Of a stretch of DNA of 64,000 nt, positions 23,650 to 32,893 are shown one piece after another. The stretch lies in assembly GCA_964432155.1 (NCBI GenBank), contig CAYSMF010000012.1, forward strand, positions 1-64,000. Reading direction: 5' to 3'. The notes under the pieces are model-generated. The model was not told the origin of the DNA. It saw only the letters and a list, made by a program, of their open reading frames with translations, and made no database searches. Position 1 is the first letter of the stretch; every line of letters starts with the position of its first letter. The DNA comes from UBA10438 sp964432155 (GTDB taxonomy: Bacteria; Bacteroidota; Ignavibacteria; Kapaibacteriales; Kapaibacteriaceae). A program made the translations under genes and the position numbers.

Positions 23650-25487
23650 GATGCCGAGGTAAACTGCAACGCGTGAAGTTTCGCATAAACGCCGTTAGCA
23701 GCCAGCAGTTCGGCATGTGTGCCGATTTCAGCAATGCGTCCCTGGTCGAACACAACGATCCGATGTGCATTTACGATCGTCGACAATCGGTGCGCGACGA
23801 TGATAGCGGTTCGATTGGCGAGCACGTCGTCGATGGCTTCCTGCACGAGACGTTCCGATTCCGTATCAAGGGCTGATGTGGCCTCGTCAAACAACAGAAT
23901 GCGTGGTTCTCGATAGAGTGCGCGCGCAATTGCAATGCGCTGGCGCTGACCACCACTTAGGCGCATGCCGCGATCACCGATCATCGTGTCGTACCCATCA
24001 GGCATTGCCGAAATGAAGCCATCCGCGTGGGCAATCACAGCGGCAGCACGCACGCGAGCAAGATCTGCTTCTGCCTCGCCAAGGCTGATGTTGTTTGCGA
24101 TGGTATCATTGAACAGCATTGTCTCCTGCGACACAACACCAAACACGTGGCGATACGATGCTAGATCGAGATCACGAACATCTGTTCCATCGAGACGAAT
24201 CGTGCCTGTGTGCGGATCGTAGAAGCGGAGCAGCAGATCGAGCATCGTGGACTTGCCGCTACCCGATGCGCCAACAAATGCTACTGTTTCACCCTTAGCG
24301 ATCGTGAGAGACACATCGCGCAGTACATCGGCATCGCCGTACGAGAACGACACGTTCTCGATTGCCAGGGTTGGCTGCTTGTCGTTGGCAGAGATGCTGC
24401 CCGAAACGATTGTCGGTTCCTCGTCGAGAACGGCTGCTACATTCGCGCCTGCAGCGATACCACGCTGCATCTGAGCAATCGTATTGACGATCACGCTAAT
24501 CGGCTGCATCAGACCAAACAGCAGGAACAAAAACGTGACCAGATTCGATGGCGTGATTGCTCCCGAAGCACGTTCCATGCCTCCCACATAAAACACAGTC
24601 ACCAGCGCAAGAATGCCGAACGTATCGTTGAACACTGGGATCAAACTCATCACGCGCGTATTGCGAACTGCTCGTCGCACGTACGCCGCAGTTTGCTGCA
24701 TGAACCGCTCGGCGACGCGAGGCTCCACACCCATGCCCTTGATGACGCGAATGCCAAGTACTGACTCTTGCAGCGTGGATGTGTAATCTGCCTGTGCAGC
24801 CTGCATGCGCGAGCCGTACCGGCGGAGCACGGATGTGACCGAGCGAATGAGGAAGAGGCCAAGCAATGCAACGCCCACCGAAATCACCGTGAGTTTGGCG
24901 CTGATCACCATCAGCAGCACGATGTAGATGATGAGCGTTGAAGCCTCGCGCCACAGCGTCGTAACCGAGTTGATTGTTGCGTGATTGAGTACGCCCACAT
25001 CGTTGGTTAGGAGCGAAATGATATCGCCCGTCTTTCGCCGTGTAAAGAAATCGATCGAGTGTTTTGTGACGTGGAGGAAGAGCGTATCGCGGATACGCTT
25101 CATGATGCCTTCTTCAAGACGGATCGAGATCACGTTGCCGAGGTACTTCATCAGACCTCGTACAAGGAAGAGCATGAAGATGACAATGCTGATGTTGCGG
25201 ATCGATGTGCCGTAGTCGGGTGCGATGATCAGCGACGCCACAATATCATCGAACTGTGCCTTAAGGCCAGAGGCCATCGTTGCCGTAGGCCCTGCAGCTG
25301 AAGCGGGACCAGCCGAGCCAAACAACGTGCGGAACACGGGCTCGACAATGGCAAGCGTCAGCGCATTTGCCGCCGAGAACAGCAGGTTCGCAAGGGTTGA
25401 AAACAGGATGAGCTTCCAAAACGGACGGACGAAGGGAAGCATTTTCCCTGCGAGCTCTCGAACAGTATAGTGATGCGGTTGGCGCAC
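23646..25487 (-). CDS. ABC exporter, MsbA-like (fused membrane and ATPase domains)
   Basis: A 613-aa half-transporter. Six membrane helices occupy ~25-330, followed by the nucleotide-binding domain: Walker A VGASGSGKST, Q-loop VSQETMLFND, signature LSGGQRQRIAIARALY, Walker B ILLFDEATSALD and the switch His in VAHRLSTI. It acts as a homodimer; candidates for substrate are lipid A, lipids or drugs. Start is GTG 25487 with no obvious Shine-Dalgarno; the next in-frame Met is residue 16. It lies 30 bp behind the amidase gene in the corA-amidase-ABC run. Confidence 0.92.
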   Translation of the reverse strand: MRQPHHYTVRELAGKMLPFVRPFWKLILFSTLANLLFSAANALTLAIVEPVFRTLFGSAGPASAAGPTATMASGLKAQFDDIVASLIIAPDYGTSIRNISIVIFMLFLVRGLMKYLGNVISIRLEEGIMKRIRDTLFLHVTKHSIDFFTRRKTGDIISLLTNDVGVLNHATINSVTTLWREASTLIIYIVLLMVISAKLTVISVGVALLGLFLIRSVTSVLRRYGSRMQAAQADYTSTLQESVLGIRVIKGMGVEPRVAERFMQQTAAYVRRAVRNTRVMSLIPVFNDTFGILALVTVFYVGGMERASGAITPSNLVTFLFLLFGLMQPISVIVNTIAQMQRGIAAGANVAAVLDEEPTIVSGSISANDKQPTLAIENVSFSYGDADVLRDVSLTIAKGETVAFVGASGSGKSTMLDLLLRFYDPHTGTIRLDGTDVRDLDLASYRHVFGVVSQETMLFNDTIANNISLGEAEADLARVRAAAVIAHADGFISAMPDGYDTMIGDRGMRLSGGQRQRIAIARALYREPRILLFDEATSALDTESERLVQEAIDDVLANRTAIIVAHRLSTIVNAHRIVVFDQGRIAEIGTHAELLAANGVYAKLHALQFTSAS

Positions 25488-25517
25488 GAGTGGGGCGTTG
25501 ACGGATTCGTGAGGGTA

Positions 25518-26648
25518 TCAGTGTGAGAGCGACCGTTGGTAGGAAGTCGCGTAGGATTGGATTGCTGTGGCAATCGACGAGGCGATTGCAGCTTGGCCCT
25601 TGGACGAGGCAAGATACTCGGCATCTGATCGGTTTGAAAGGAATCCTGTTTCGATGAGGACGTTGGGCATCGATGCTCCGACGAGGACGAAGAAGCCAGC
25701 CTGACTCACGCCGCGATCAGCGAGCGGGGTGCGATCGGTCACTTCCTGCTGAATGGAGGCCGCAAACGACTCGCTCAGACGCACAAAGCTGCGTTGCGCC
25801 ATTGTTGCAACAATGATCTGATCCTCTGTCATACCCTCGTACCGACGCTGCGATTGCTCGAATTTGACAGATGCGTTTTCGCGCGATGCGACGCGGGCCG
25901 CATCGTCATTCCGGCCTGGTCGCAGAATGTAGGTCTCACATCCGTGTGCCGGATGTGGCTTAGTCGGCATGCTGTTGCAATGAATGCTCAAAAACAGTTT
26001 GCCACCGGCTTCATTTGCGATCTGTGTACGGCGATACAGTTCCAAGAACGTATCGTTGTCGCGGGTCATGACCACGTTCGTGTTCGGCATGATTTCACGG
26101 AGTCGTGCGCGGACGAGCTTCGCGATAGCAAGCGTCACGTCTTTCTCGTACACGCCATTCACACCCTCTGCACCAACATCCTTTCCTCCGTGTCCAGCAT
26201 CAATGACAATAACGTCGAGTGACCATTTGCCACGTCCAGCTGGATGCTGACGCGGGGCGATGTCCTCAGGCTCTTTCTGTGCTCTCTTTTGTATCACACA
26301 GAGCAAGTCGCGCTGTCCATCGCGTCGCAGGACAACCGAGTCCGTGGGTGCACAGCGCAGTGTCAGCACGAGGATGTCGCGTACACGCTTTGCTTCCAGG
26401 CGTACCGCTGGTGTGAGCGCTGAGGAATCGATTGCACCGTCCTCGAGCAGAGCTCCAGGCAAACGGAGCACGACGCCGCCAGGGATACGTTCAGGACGTT
26501 GGAAGGCTGTGAGCGTCGATGCCGCACGAATTCGCACAACGGTGCTGTCGTCGCTAACAGTGGCGCGAATGCGCGTAATCGTTGTGGCTGGTGGCTGCTG
26601 CATGCCGAGTAACACGCACAATGTCGCTGCTGCGAAAAGAAACCGCAT
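25518..26648 (-). CDS. N-acetylmuramoyl-L-alanine amidase (Amidase_3, AmiC-like)
   Basis: A 376-aa exported cell-wall hydrolase from ATG 26648 (signal peptide RFLFAAATLCVLLG). The N-terminal ~140 residues look like an AMIN-type beta domain. The catalytic zinc domain has VIDAGHGGKDVGAEG, the second ligand Glu in NGVYEKDV, SIHCNSMP, and the catalytic Glu in VLIETGFLSN. It cuts the MurNAc-L-Ala bond, usually for daughter-cell separation. A G-rich AAGGGGG precedes the ATG. It lies 16 bp after corA. Confidence 0.92.
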   Translation of the reverse strand: MRFLFAAATLCVLLGMQQPPATTITRIRATVSDDSTVVRIRAASTLTAFQRPERIPGGVVLRLPGALLEDGAIDSSALTPAVRLEAKRVRDILVLTLRCAPTDSVVLRRDGQRDLLCVIQKRAQKEPEDIAPRQHPAGRGKWSLDVIVIDAGHGGKDVGAEGVNGVYEKDVTLAIAKLVRARLREIMPNTNVVMTRDNDTFLELYRRTQIANEAGGKLFLSIHCNSMPTKPHPAHGCETYILRPGRNDDAARVASRENASVKFEQSQRRYEGMTEDQIIVATMAQRSFVRLSESFAASIQQEVTDRTPLADRGVSQAGFFVLVGASMPNVLIETGFLSNRSDAEYLASSKGQAAIASSIATAIQSYATSYQRSLSH

Positions 26649-26664
26649 GCCCCCTTCGATATGC

Positions 26665-27702
26665 TTAATCAAGCCAACCTCGACGACGGAACATGATGTA
26701 CATAGACGTGGCGACCACAACGATGATGACGAGCAGCGTTGGGTACGACCATGACCACGCAAGCTCAGGCATGTGCTGAAAATTCATGCCGTAGAGACTT
26801 GTCAGGAAGGTGATCGGAAGAAAAATCGTACTGATCACGGTAAGGACCTTCATCACCTCGTTGAGTCGCGCAGAGCTTACGGAGAAGTATGCCTCCATGA
26901 TCGCAATAGTGAGTTCGCGGCTGCTCTCGATCTGATCGGCGATGCGTACGAGATGATCGTAGACGTTGCGGTAGTACATAGACTCGTGCTGGGAGATAAG
27001 CGCAAACTCTCCGCGTGCGAGTCGGTTGACGATTTCACGCTGGTACACGACGTCTTTTCGGATTCGCTGCAAGAGACGTTTGAGTTCCAGAATACGAACA
27101 AGCGTGATGTTGCTTGGTCGGCGGAAGATGGCGTGTTCGAGTTCATCAACGCGATCTTCGAAGCGTTCGACGATAGGAATGTAGGCATCCACGAGATCGT
27201 CGAGGAGAAGATGCAGCACGTAGTCCGGTCCATGCGAGAATAGCAAGGGATTCCTGTCGCATGCCTTGACAAGTGCGGTGACCGCTGGGATGTCATTAGC
27301 ATGATGCGTAATCAGGACTCGATCGCCCAGAATGATGTTGAGCTGCGATTCCCGGAGATCCCGAAGAGCGTCAGTCGACTCCGATAATGTGCCGTCTGCA
27401 GGTTGTTGTACGAGGGCGTGCATGATCACGAAGAGGTACGATCCATAGTCGTCGACCTTCGGATGGTGCATTTGATCGTCGTCATCTTCATGGCTACCCA
27501 GAGCGCGTCGTGCGTCGGAGAGGACGAGCTCGTGTACGGGAAACCATGTGGTCAATACCTCGAGCTCTTCCTGCGGTGTTGGGCTGGCAAGGTTTACCCA
27601 TATCATCGCGTGCTCGGGGATACTGTCTACCGCATGATCGTGCAGTGCCTCAGCCGTTAGCTGTCGCACAGAGCCATCATGGAAGTACCGAATGTCGATC
27701 AT
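26665..27702 (-). CDS. corA: CorA-type magnesium/cobalt transporter
   Basis: A 345-aa inner-membrane channel. A large cytoplasmic N-domain (to ~280, rich in helices such as RFEDRVDELEHAIFRR) precedes two C-terminal membrane helices. The selectivity motif YGMNFQHMPEL lies between the helices, with a basic end (RRRGWLD). ATG 27702 is chosen because a TATGTTTG box sits ~40 bp upstream; the longer frame to 27765 would start inside the divergent rlmD gene. It is first of a three-gene run with the amidase and the ABC exporter. Confidence 0.93.
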   Translation of the reverse strand: MIDIRYFHDGSVRQLTAEALHDHAVDSIPEHAMIWVNLASPTPQEELEVLTTWFPVHELVLSDARRALGSHEDDDDQMHHPKVDDYGSYLFVIMHALVQQPADGTLSESTDALRDLRESQLNIILGDRVLITHHANDIPAVTALVKACDRNPLLFSHGPDYVLHLLLDDLVDAYIPIVERFEDRVDELEHAIFRRPSNITLVRILELKRLLQRIRKDVVYQREIVNRLARGEFALISQHESMYYRNVYDHLVRIADQIESSRELTIAIMEAYFSVSSARLNEVMKVLTVISTIFLPITFLTSLYGMNFQHMPELAWSWSYPTLLVIIVVVATSMYIMFRRRGWLD

Positions 27703-27728
27703 GCGCGTCGCGATGTGGAAAGTCGGGT

Positions 27729-27736
27729 TACCTTTG
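27729..27736 (+). promoter_or_regulatory. -7 box TACCTTTG for the RlmD-type methyltransferase gene
   Basis: A perfect TAnnTTTG on the plus strand 28 bp before ATG 27764. It is divergent from, and almost touching, the minus-strand box at 27742-27749, so the two promoters overlap. Confidence 0.5.
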
Positions 27737-27741
27737 CAGCT

Positions 27742-27749
27742 CAAACATA
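27742..27749 (-). promoter_or_regulatory. -7 box TATGTTTG for corA
   Basis: A perfect TAnnTTTG on the minus strand 40 bp before the corA ATG at 27702. The predicted start (near 27738) falls inside or next to the plus-strand box at 27729-27736, so transcription from the two promoters is probably mutually exclusive. Confidence 0.55.
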
Positions 27750-27763
27750 CCACGTAATGCTCC

Positions 27764-29176
27764 ATGCGTAATCAGCGACCGCAGCAAGAAATTGAGATTG
27801 ATATCGATGCCATCGGCTTTGAAGGCATCGCCGTAGGGCGACTGGATGGCCTTGTCCACTTTGTTGCTGGTGCACTTCCTGGCGAACGCGTACGTGCACG
27901 TATCACGGGATCGAAGAAGCGATTCAAGCAGGCCGAGGTGATCGAAGTGCTTCGCGCCTCGCCAGATCGGCGCACTCCTCCGTGTCCACATTTCGGCGTG
28001 TGCGGCGGATGTAAGTGGCAGCACCTCACATACGAGGAACAAGCACGGTGGAAGCGCCAGCACGTCATCGATGCATTTGAGCGCCTGGGTCAGATCCCTG
28101 TGAATGTGGTCCATCCAACGCTGTCGTCACCTGAGATTTACGGGTATCGCAACAAGATGGAGTTCTCGTTTGGGGGCTCTGCATGGCTGACGCGCGAAGA
28201 GATTGATTCTGGTGCCGAATTCACAACATCCTTCGCACTCGGACTTCACGTGCCTGGTCGCTTCGATAAGGTGCGACACATCACTTCGTGCATGCTGCAG
28301 CAGGATGTAGCAAACAGCGTTCTTGAGCATACCCATGCATGTGCGGCGCGAACAGGTGTGCGTGCCTACCATCAACGTCATCACGATGGATTTGCACGTC
28401 ATCTTGTGATTCGTGCAAGTGTTACCACTGGTGCGATCATGACGGTGCTCATCACAACGACGCCTACCGACGAGCAAGAAGAGCAGTTCATTGCTGAATG
28501 GTTTGAACTCGCGGACTCACTTCCTACTGGCTCGTCGATGATCCATGCGATCAACGATACATGGTCGCCAGTTGCAGTGGGTGATATTGCTCGACTCGTT
28601 GGACCAGGGTATCTCGATGAAACGTCGCATGATATCACGTATCGGATTTCGCCGTTCTCGTTCTTCCAGACGAATACGCTGCACCTGCCGAACCTAATTG
28701 CACGTGCGCTCGACGGTGCAGAGCTGCGTGCAACCGATGTTGTGTGGGATCTCTATTGCGGGACGGGTACGCTTACACTGCCAGCGGCGCGTCGCGTACA
28801 GTCAGTGATCGGCGCAGAGCTATCGGAGAGTTCAATTGCCGATGCGCGAGCAAATGCAGAACGTAATGCGATTAGCAATGTGGCGTTCCATGCCATCGAC
28901 CTCCATGTACCTGCTGCACTCGAGGTACTTCGCTCACTGCCACAGCCAGACGTGATTCTCATCGACCCTCCGCGCAATGGTATGCACGAGCAGGTGGTGC
29001 GTCACATCCTTGCAGTTGCTCCAGAGCGTCTTGTCTACGTGAGCTGCAACCCTGCCACCATGGCGCGCGATTGCGCGATACTGGCGGAGAAGTACGATGT
29101 GGTCGACGTCACTCCGGTCGACATGTTCCCACAGACGTACCACGTGGAAGCTGTCGGCGTTCTCCGCCGACGTTAA
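27764..29176 (+). CDS. rlmD: 23S rRNA (uracil-C5)-methyltransferase, RlmD/RumA family
   Basis: A 470-aa enzyme: N-terminal TRAM domain (IDIDAIGFEGIAVGRLDG), the 4Fe-4S motif CPHFGVCGGCKWQHL (~residues 70-85), then a SAM-dependent domain with VWDLYCGTGTLTLPAA, LIDPPRNGMHEQV and the catalytic Cys in YVSCNPATMARD. Family members methylate U1939 or U747 of 23S rRNA, or U54 of tRNA; which applies cannot be told by eye, so the symbol is tentative. The stop overlaps the convergent subtilase stop by 4 bp. Confidence 0.88.
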   Translation: MRNQRPQQEIEIDIDAIGFEGIAVGRLDGLVHFVAGALPGERVRARITGSKKRFKQAEVIEVLRASPDRRTPPCPHFGVCGGCKWQHLTYEEQARWKRQHVIDAFERLGQIPVNVVHPTLSSPEIYGYRNKMEFSFGGSAWLTREEIDSGAEFTTSFALGLHVPGRFDKVRHITSCMLQQDVANSVLEHTHACAARTGVRAYHQRHHDGFARHLVIRASVTTGAIMTVLITTTPTDEQEEQFIAEWFELADSLPTGSSMIHAINDTWSPVAVGDIARLVGPGYLDETSHDITYRISPFSFFQTNTLHLPNLIARALDGAELRATDVVWDLYCGTGTLTLPAARRVQSVIGAELSESSIADARANAERNAISNVAFHAIDLHVPAALEVLRSLPQPDVILIDPPRNGMHEQVVRHILAVAPERLVYVSCNPATMARDCAILAEKYDVVDVTPVDMFPQTYHVEAVGVLRRR

Positions 29177-32049
29177 CGGCTGACGCCAAAACCGACTGTG
29201 CTCATACCACGATAGGTCGTCATGCGCAAGAAGTAGGTGCCCGATGCGATGCTCGGCAACATGATTGTGCGCGGATGTGTGCCTGTCGGGACGTTGAGCT
29301 CGTCGAGCACAACAGCAACGGTACGTCCAACAACGTCAACCACATCGATAAGCACAGGCGACGGTGAGGTGACGGTGAAAATGATTGATGTCGCACCAGG
29401 ACGAACAAGCGGCATGTTCTCAACGAAGATGATGCGATCCTGCGTCGGCGATACTGCAAACTCAGACGCATTGAACCCCAAGTCGCGCGCTGCTCGACGA
29501 GTAGAGCGAATACTTGATTCGATATCCTCGTAGGTCGAGCCACCACTCAGTACGAAACACACCTGTTGTGTTTGCCCCGGCTCGAGACGGAATGGTCCGC
29601 CGCCGATCACGCCAGAGACATCTGTGATGCGGGAGTTGGCGCGACGAATGCCCCCTGACATCATAAGCCACTTTTCGGCGCGCAGGAAATTATCGTAGAT
29701 GCTCGGAGTTCCCGGTCCACCCTCGTTATCGACGGCATAGAAATTGGTCGGAAGGGGCGAGATCATCGCCACGCCAATAGAAGGCAGTGTAGCGTCCTTG
29801 GTGTTTTGAAACAAGCCAATCCCACTTCGTGTGTCGTATGCACAGCCGTTGTTCGCACCCATCGGACCGATATCGAAATCAAAGAAGTAGCTCACGTAGA
29901 TGTCATTCAGAGCCGTGTCCATACGATTGCGCACATCGAGGGCAACGAGAATGGCGTCGCGAAGCGAATCTGCTGTGAACGCATACACCTGCTTGCTAAC
30001 GTCAACGCCCACAGGGAAGGGGTCTATGCTATCAGAGAATGATGTGACGACGCGCTCACCCGGAGCGATGAATGCATTGCGGTGTTCGGCGACTGATCGA
30101 ATCCCGAACAGCATGTCTTTGGTGTCCGTAGCCGCCCCTCGTGCAACATTGGGTAGATCGCGGGGCTGTGTGCCAATCATCAAGGCCCCCTCAAAGAGGA
30201 TGTTCTCGCTACCCTTGTAGGTAAGGCCTACGCCTTGCATGTTCGATGGATAGTCGTTGAAGCCAATGTTGCCAATGGAGTTGATCGTCGTAGCAATGTT
30301 GTTCGCACGAATGGTGCGGTATGTTGGGTTCACCGTGGTCGTGATCAGCTGCCGGCTTACGATTGTATCGCCGTCATAGATCAACGCTAACAGGCGAAGT
30401 TCTCCATCATACGTTGCATCGTCGGGGATGATGCTTGTGAACGCATTCGTAAGAGTGCGTGTCTCACCCGATTGCACTTCGCCAACGAAGACAGAGTCGA
30501 CAACGAGAATTGGTGCGAAGGTGGATGGGGCAGGCACGACCTTCACCGCACAGTTCTGCAGTGAAGCGAGCTGATTGCTTATGGTAATCGACACGAGGCA
30601 TTCATCACGTGGCTGAAGGAAACCATTGCCATCGCGGTCGACAACGTCCCATGCGGTAACGGTTGCCCAGCGTGGGTTTGATTGCGCAAGCGAGCGACGT
30701 GCGTTGACACGTCCAACACCGAACTGCCCGACAAACACAGCGTTGAGACTATCGATGTTGTCGCACCCAACCTTCATCGCTGCATGCGTTTGTGCGGGCG
30801 TGAACGATGGGAATCGCATGCGCACCATCGCAGCTACACCTGCAGCTACAGGCGATGCCATCGATGTGCCGTCGAAGAAGTCGTATGCATCACCAGGGAC
30901 TGTTGAGTAGATCGCAACACCAGGAGCGCATACGTCAACACTGTTGTGTGTGTTCGTGAAATACGCCAGCTTATCGTTGTCGTTCGTTGCAGCTACCGAG
31001 AGCACTTCGGGATATGCAGCTGGATAGAAGGCCATCGACGATCCGTCGTTGCCTGCAGCAGCAACAACGAGTGCGCCTAGGCTGGCTGCTTCTTGGATGA
31101 CTTCGCGATCGGCTGATGACGATGAGCCACTCCCAAACGAGCAGTTGATGACAGAGGCGCCCATCGATGCGGCGTACAGAATGCCGTCGGCAGAGTTCGC
31201 TACGGTCGTCGACTGCGGATCGTCGCGTCCAATCTTAATGGGAAGCACACGAACGTTGATGGCAACGCCAGCGCCACCGACATTGTTGTTTGCGATCTCT
31301 GCGATGATGCCGCCAACGTGCGTGCCATGGCTATTGCCGGGTAGTGGCGAATTGTCAGGCGTTTGTCCATCAGCGCCGACAAAGTCCCAGCCGAAGAAAT
31401 CGTCAACAAACCCATTGCCATCGTCATCAACACCATTGCTTCGACGGTCGACGCCATTGGCATCGAGACCCATCTCTCCTTGATTGCGCCATGTGTTTGC
31501 TCCGAGGTCCACGTGCGTTGTGTCGATACCTGTGTCGATCACGCCCACAACAATCGACGCATCGGGAGGCAGCAGTGGCCATGCCTCGAAACTCTTGATG
31601 ATCTGGTGGTGGTATTGACGATTCACATCGGGATCGTTTGGCGTATCAACGAGTCGTTGAATGGCAAGGGGCTCGGCATACTCCACATCAGGATGCGAGG
31701 CGAGCTTCCGTGCTGCGAGTGCAGCATCAATCTCGCGCGCGTACGTCACGATCGCAATGCGTGTGATGCGCAGGGATGTCGGCGTGATGCGCGGTTGATT
31801 GCGTCGCGCATAGGCATACTCAACGGCCTTCAACGTTGCGTCGGAGACATACCCGCGCGACGTGTGCGATCCGAGAATCTGTGTGAGATCTGCGAACTCT
31901 CCGCGGCGTCCGTTCGACTGCCACTCGAGGAACGACGGGGAATCAGTCTTCCATGCAACAACAACGGTCTTGGGCTCGAACTCGGCAGCGCATGGCTGCG
32001 TTATGAGCAGTGTGAGCGCCAGAGTGATGAGGCCAACAACGTTGCGCAT
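29173..32049 (-). CDS. Subtilisin-like S8 serine protease with T9SS C-terminal domain
   Basis: A 958-aa secreted protease. Signal peptide (GLITLALTLLITQPCAA), then an inhibitor-I9-like prodomain (VVVAWKTD; KLASHPDVEYAEPLAIQRL). The catalytic triad is Asp in VGVIDTGIDTTHVD, His in NSHGTHVGGIIAEIA and Ser in FDGTSMASPVAAG. Ca-loop-like DDDGNGFVDD precedes the His. A ~350-residue beta region follows, and the final ~75 residues (VTSPSPVLIDVVDVVGRT, then ASGTYFLRMT) fit a T9SS sorting domain. It shares one base with the upstream small-protein gene (TAATG), so they are one operon. It is likely surface-attached or released. Confidence 0.93.
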   Translation of the reverse strand: MRNVVGLITLALTLLITQPCAAEFEPKTVVVAWKTDSPSFLEWQSNGRRGEFADLTQILGSHTSRGYVSDATLKAVEYAYARRNQPRITPTSLRITRIAIVTYAREIDAALAARKLASHPDVEYAEPLAIQRLVDTPNDPDVNRQYHHQIIKSFEAWPLLPPDASIVVGVIDTGIDTTHVDLGANTWRNQGEMGLDANGVDRRSNGVDDDGNGFVDDFFGWDFVGADGQTPDNSPLPGNSHGTHVGGIIAEIANNNVGGAGVAINVRVLPIKIGRDDPQSTTVANSADGILYAASMGASVINCSFGSGSSSSADREVIQEAASLGALVVAAAGNDGSSMAFYPAAYPEVLSVAATNDNDKLAYFTNTHNSVDVCAPGVAIYSTVPGDAYDFFDGTSMASPVAAGVAAMVRMRFPSFTPAQTHAAMKVGCDNIDSLNAVFVGQFGVGRVNARRSLAQSNPRWATVTAWDVVDRDGNGFLQPRDECLVSITISNQLASLQNCAVKVVPAPSTFAPILVVDSVFVGEVQSGETRTLTNAFTSIIPDDATYDGELRLLALIYDGDTIVSRQLITTTVNPTYRTIRANNIATTINSIGNIGFNDYPSNMQGVGLTYKGSENILFEGALMIGTQPRDLPNVARGAATDTKDMLFGIRSVAEHRNAFIAPGERVVTSFSDSIDPFPVGVDVSKQVYAFTADSLRDAILVALDVRNRMDTALNDIYVSYFFDFDIGPMGANNGCAYDTRSGIGLFQNTKDATLPSIGVAMISPLPTNFYAVDNEGGPGTPSIYDNFLRAEKWLMMSGGIRRANSRITDVSGVIGGGPFRLEPGQTQQVCFVLSGGSTYEDIESSIRSTRRAARDLGFNASEFAVSPTQDRIIFVENMPLVRPGATSIIFTVTSPSPVLIDVVDVVGRTVAVVLDELNVPTGTHPRTIMLPSIASGTYFLRMTTYRGMSTVGFGVSR

Positions 32050-32819
32050 TATCTACCCTTCCATGTGATCCGCTTGCGCATAATGCGCTGATTGCCGAGT
32101 CGCACTTCAGCGATGTATTCGCCGTCGAGAACGGGCTTCCCATTCACATCGCGTCCGTCCCACGTGAGCGTGTACGCTCCAGGTGCTTGTATGCCGCGGA
32201 ATGGTTGGCTTACAGCAATGGCTTGTGTTGAATACACCACAATGTCGACTTCGATTGTTTCATCGACGACGTAGCGAATCTCGGGGCTCACGTCTTCGGC
32301 AAGACCGAACAGACGTGCAATGTCGCCGAAGCTGACAGATGCATTGCCTGTGCCCATCGGCCACAGCAACACACCAGGCACATACATCGCATTGGCAATC
32401 GTCAGCTGATACTGTGTTCGCTCTTGCGGTGTTGGCTGTAGAATCGAAGCCGGAATATTCATCGTGGCGCGAATCTGCTCCCATATTGACGGACGTCGAT
32501 CGAGTTCAGCACGGTACCGCAGGTAGGACGACGTCTCTTGCAGGGAGGCTGCAAACCGACGAGCAGCTGGAACACGCAGAGCCATCGCCGCAGCGTAGGC
32601 GGAATCCTGCTCGGCAGTTGAGCGTGTGCGAATCTCACCGGGGATTGCCAAGCGCGAATCGTCGTAGGTCGAGTCAGCCATGAGAAACTCGGCAGGGCTG
32701 AGCACGCGCGGCTGTATTGCTCCGCTCTTTGACGAGGGCTGCGCATGCAGGTGTGATGCTGCCGCAATCACAAGCGCAGCCGACACAGCTAAAAAACGAG
32801 GAGAGAAGCAACGTATCAT
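32049..32819 (-). CDS. Exported protein with FlgD-Ig-like C-terminal repeat
   Basis: A 256-aa protein from ATG 32819 with a signal peptide (FLAVSAALVIAAASHLHA). The middle is helical and Ala/Arg-rich. The C-terminal ~45 residues (YTLTWDGRDVNGKPVLDGE) match the FlgD-type Ig-like module often seen before or within T9SS tails, but no canonical sorting motif is seen. The subtilase gene starts at its stop codon, so the pair is co-translated; it may act as a chaperone, inhibitor or anchor for the protease (inference). The upstream DNA is the terminator of the S1 gene, whose U-tract overlaps a promoter-like TATTTTTC. Confidence 0.75.
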   Translation of the reverse strand: MIRCFSPRFLAVSAALVIAAASHLHAQPSSKSGAIQPRVLSPAEFLMADSTYDDSRLAIPGEIRTRSTAEQDSAYAAAMALRVPAARRFAASLQETSSYLRYRAELDRRPSIWEQIRATMNIPASILQPTPQERTQYQLTIANAMYVPGVLLWPMGTGNASVSFGDIARLFGLAEDVSPEIRYVVDETIEVDIVVYSTQAIAVSQPFRGIQAPGAYTLTWDGRDVNGKPVLDGEYIAEVRLGNQRIMRKRITWKGR

Positions 32820-32828
32820 GAATGACCG

Positions 32829-32867
32829 AAAAATACAGAAGCCGTCATGACTGGTCACGACGGCTTC
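32829..32867 (-). terminator. Terminator of ribosomal protein S1 gene
   Basis: On the minus strand a 14-bp stem with one G-T pair and a 2-nt loop (arms 32867-32854 and 32851-32838) is followed by TGTATTTTT. The T-tract also contains TATTTTTC, close to the -7 consensus and 8 nt from ATG 32819, so terminator and next promoter may overlap. Confidence 0.78.
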
Positions 32868-32893
32868 GGAATGATTCGCGTGTAGGCGAGAAG

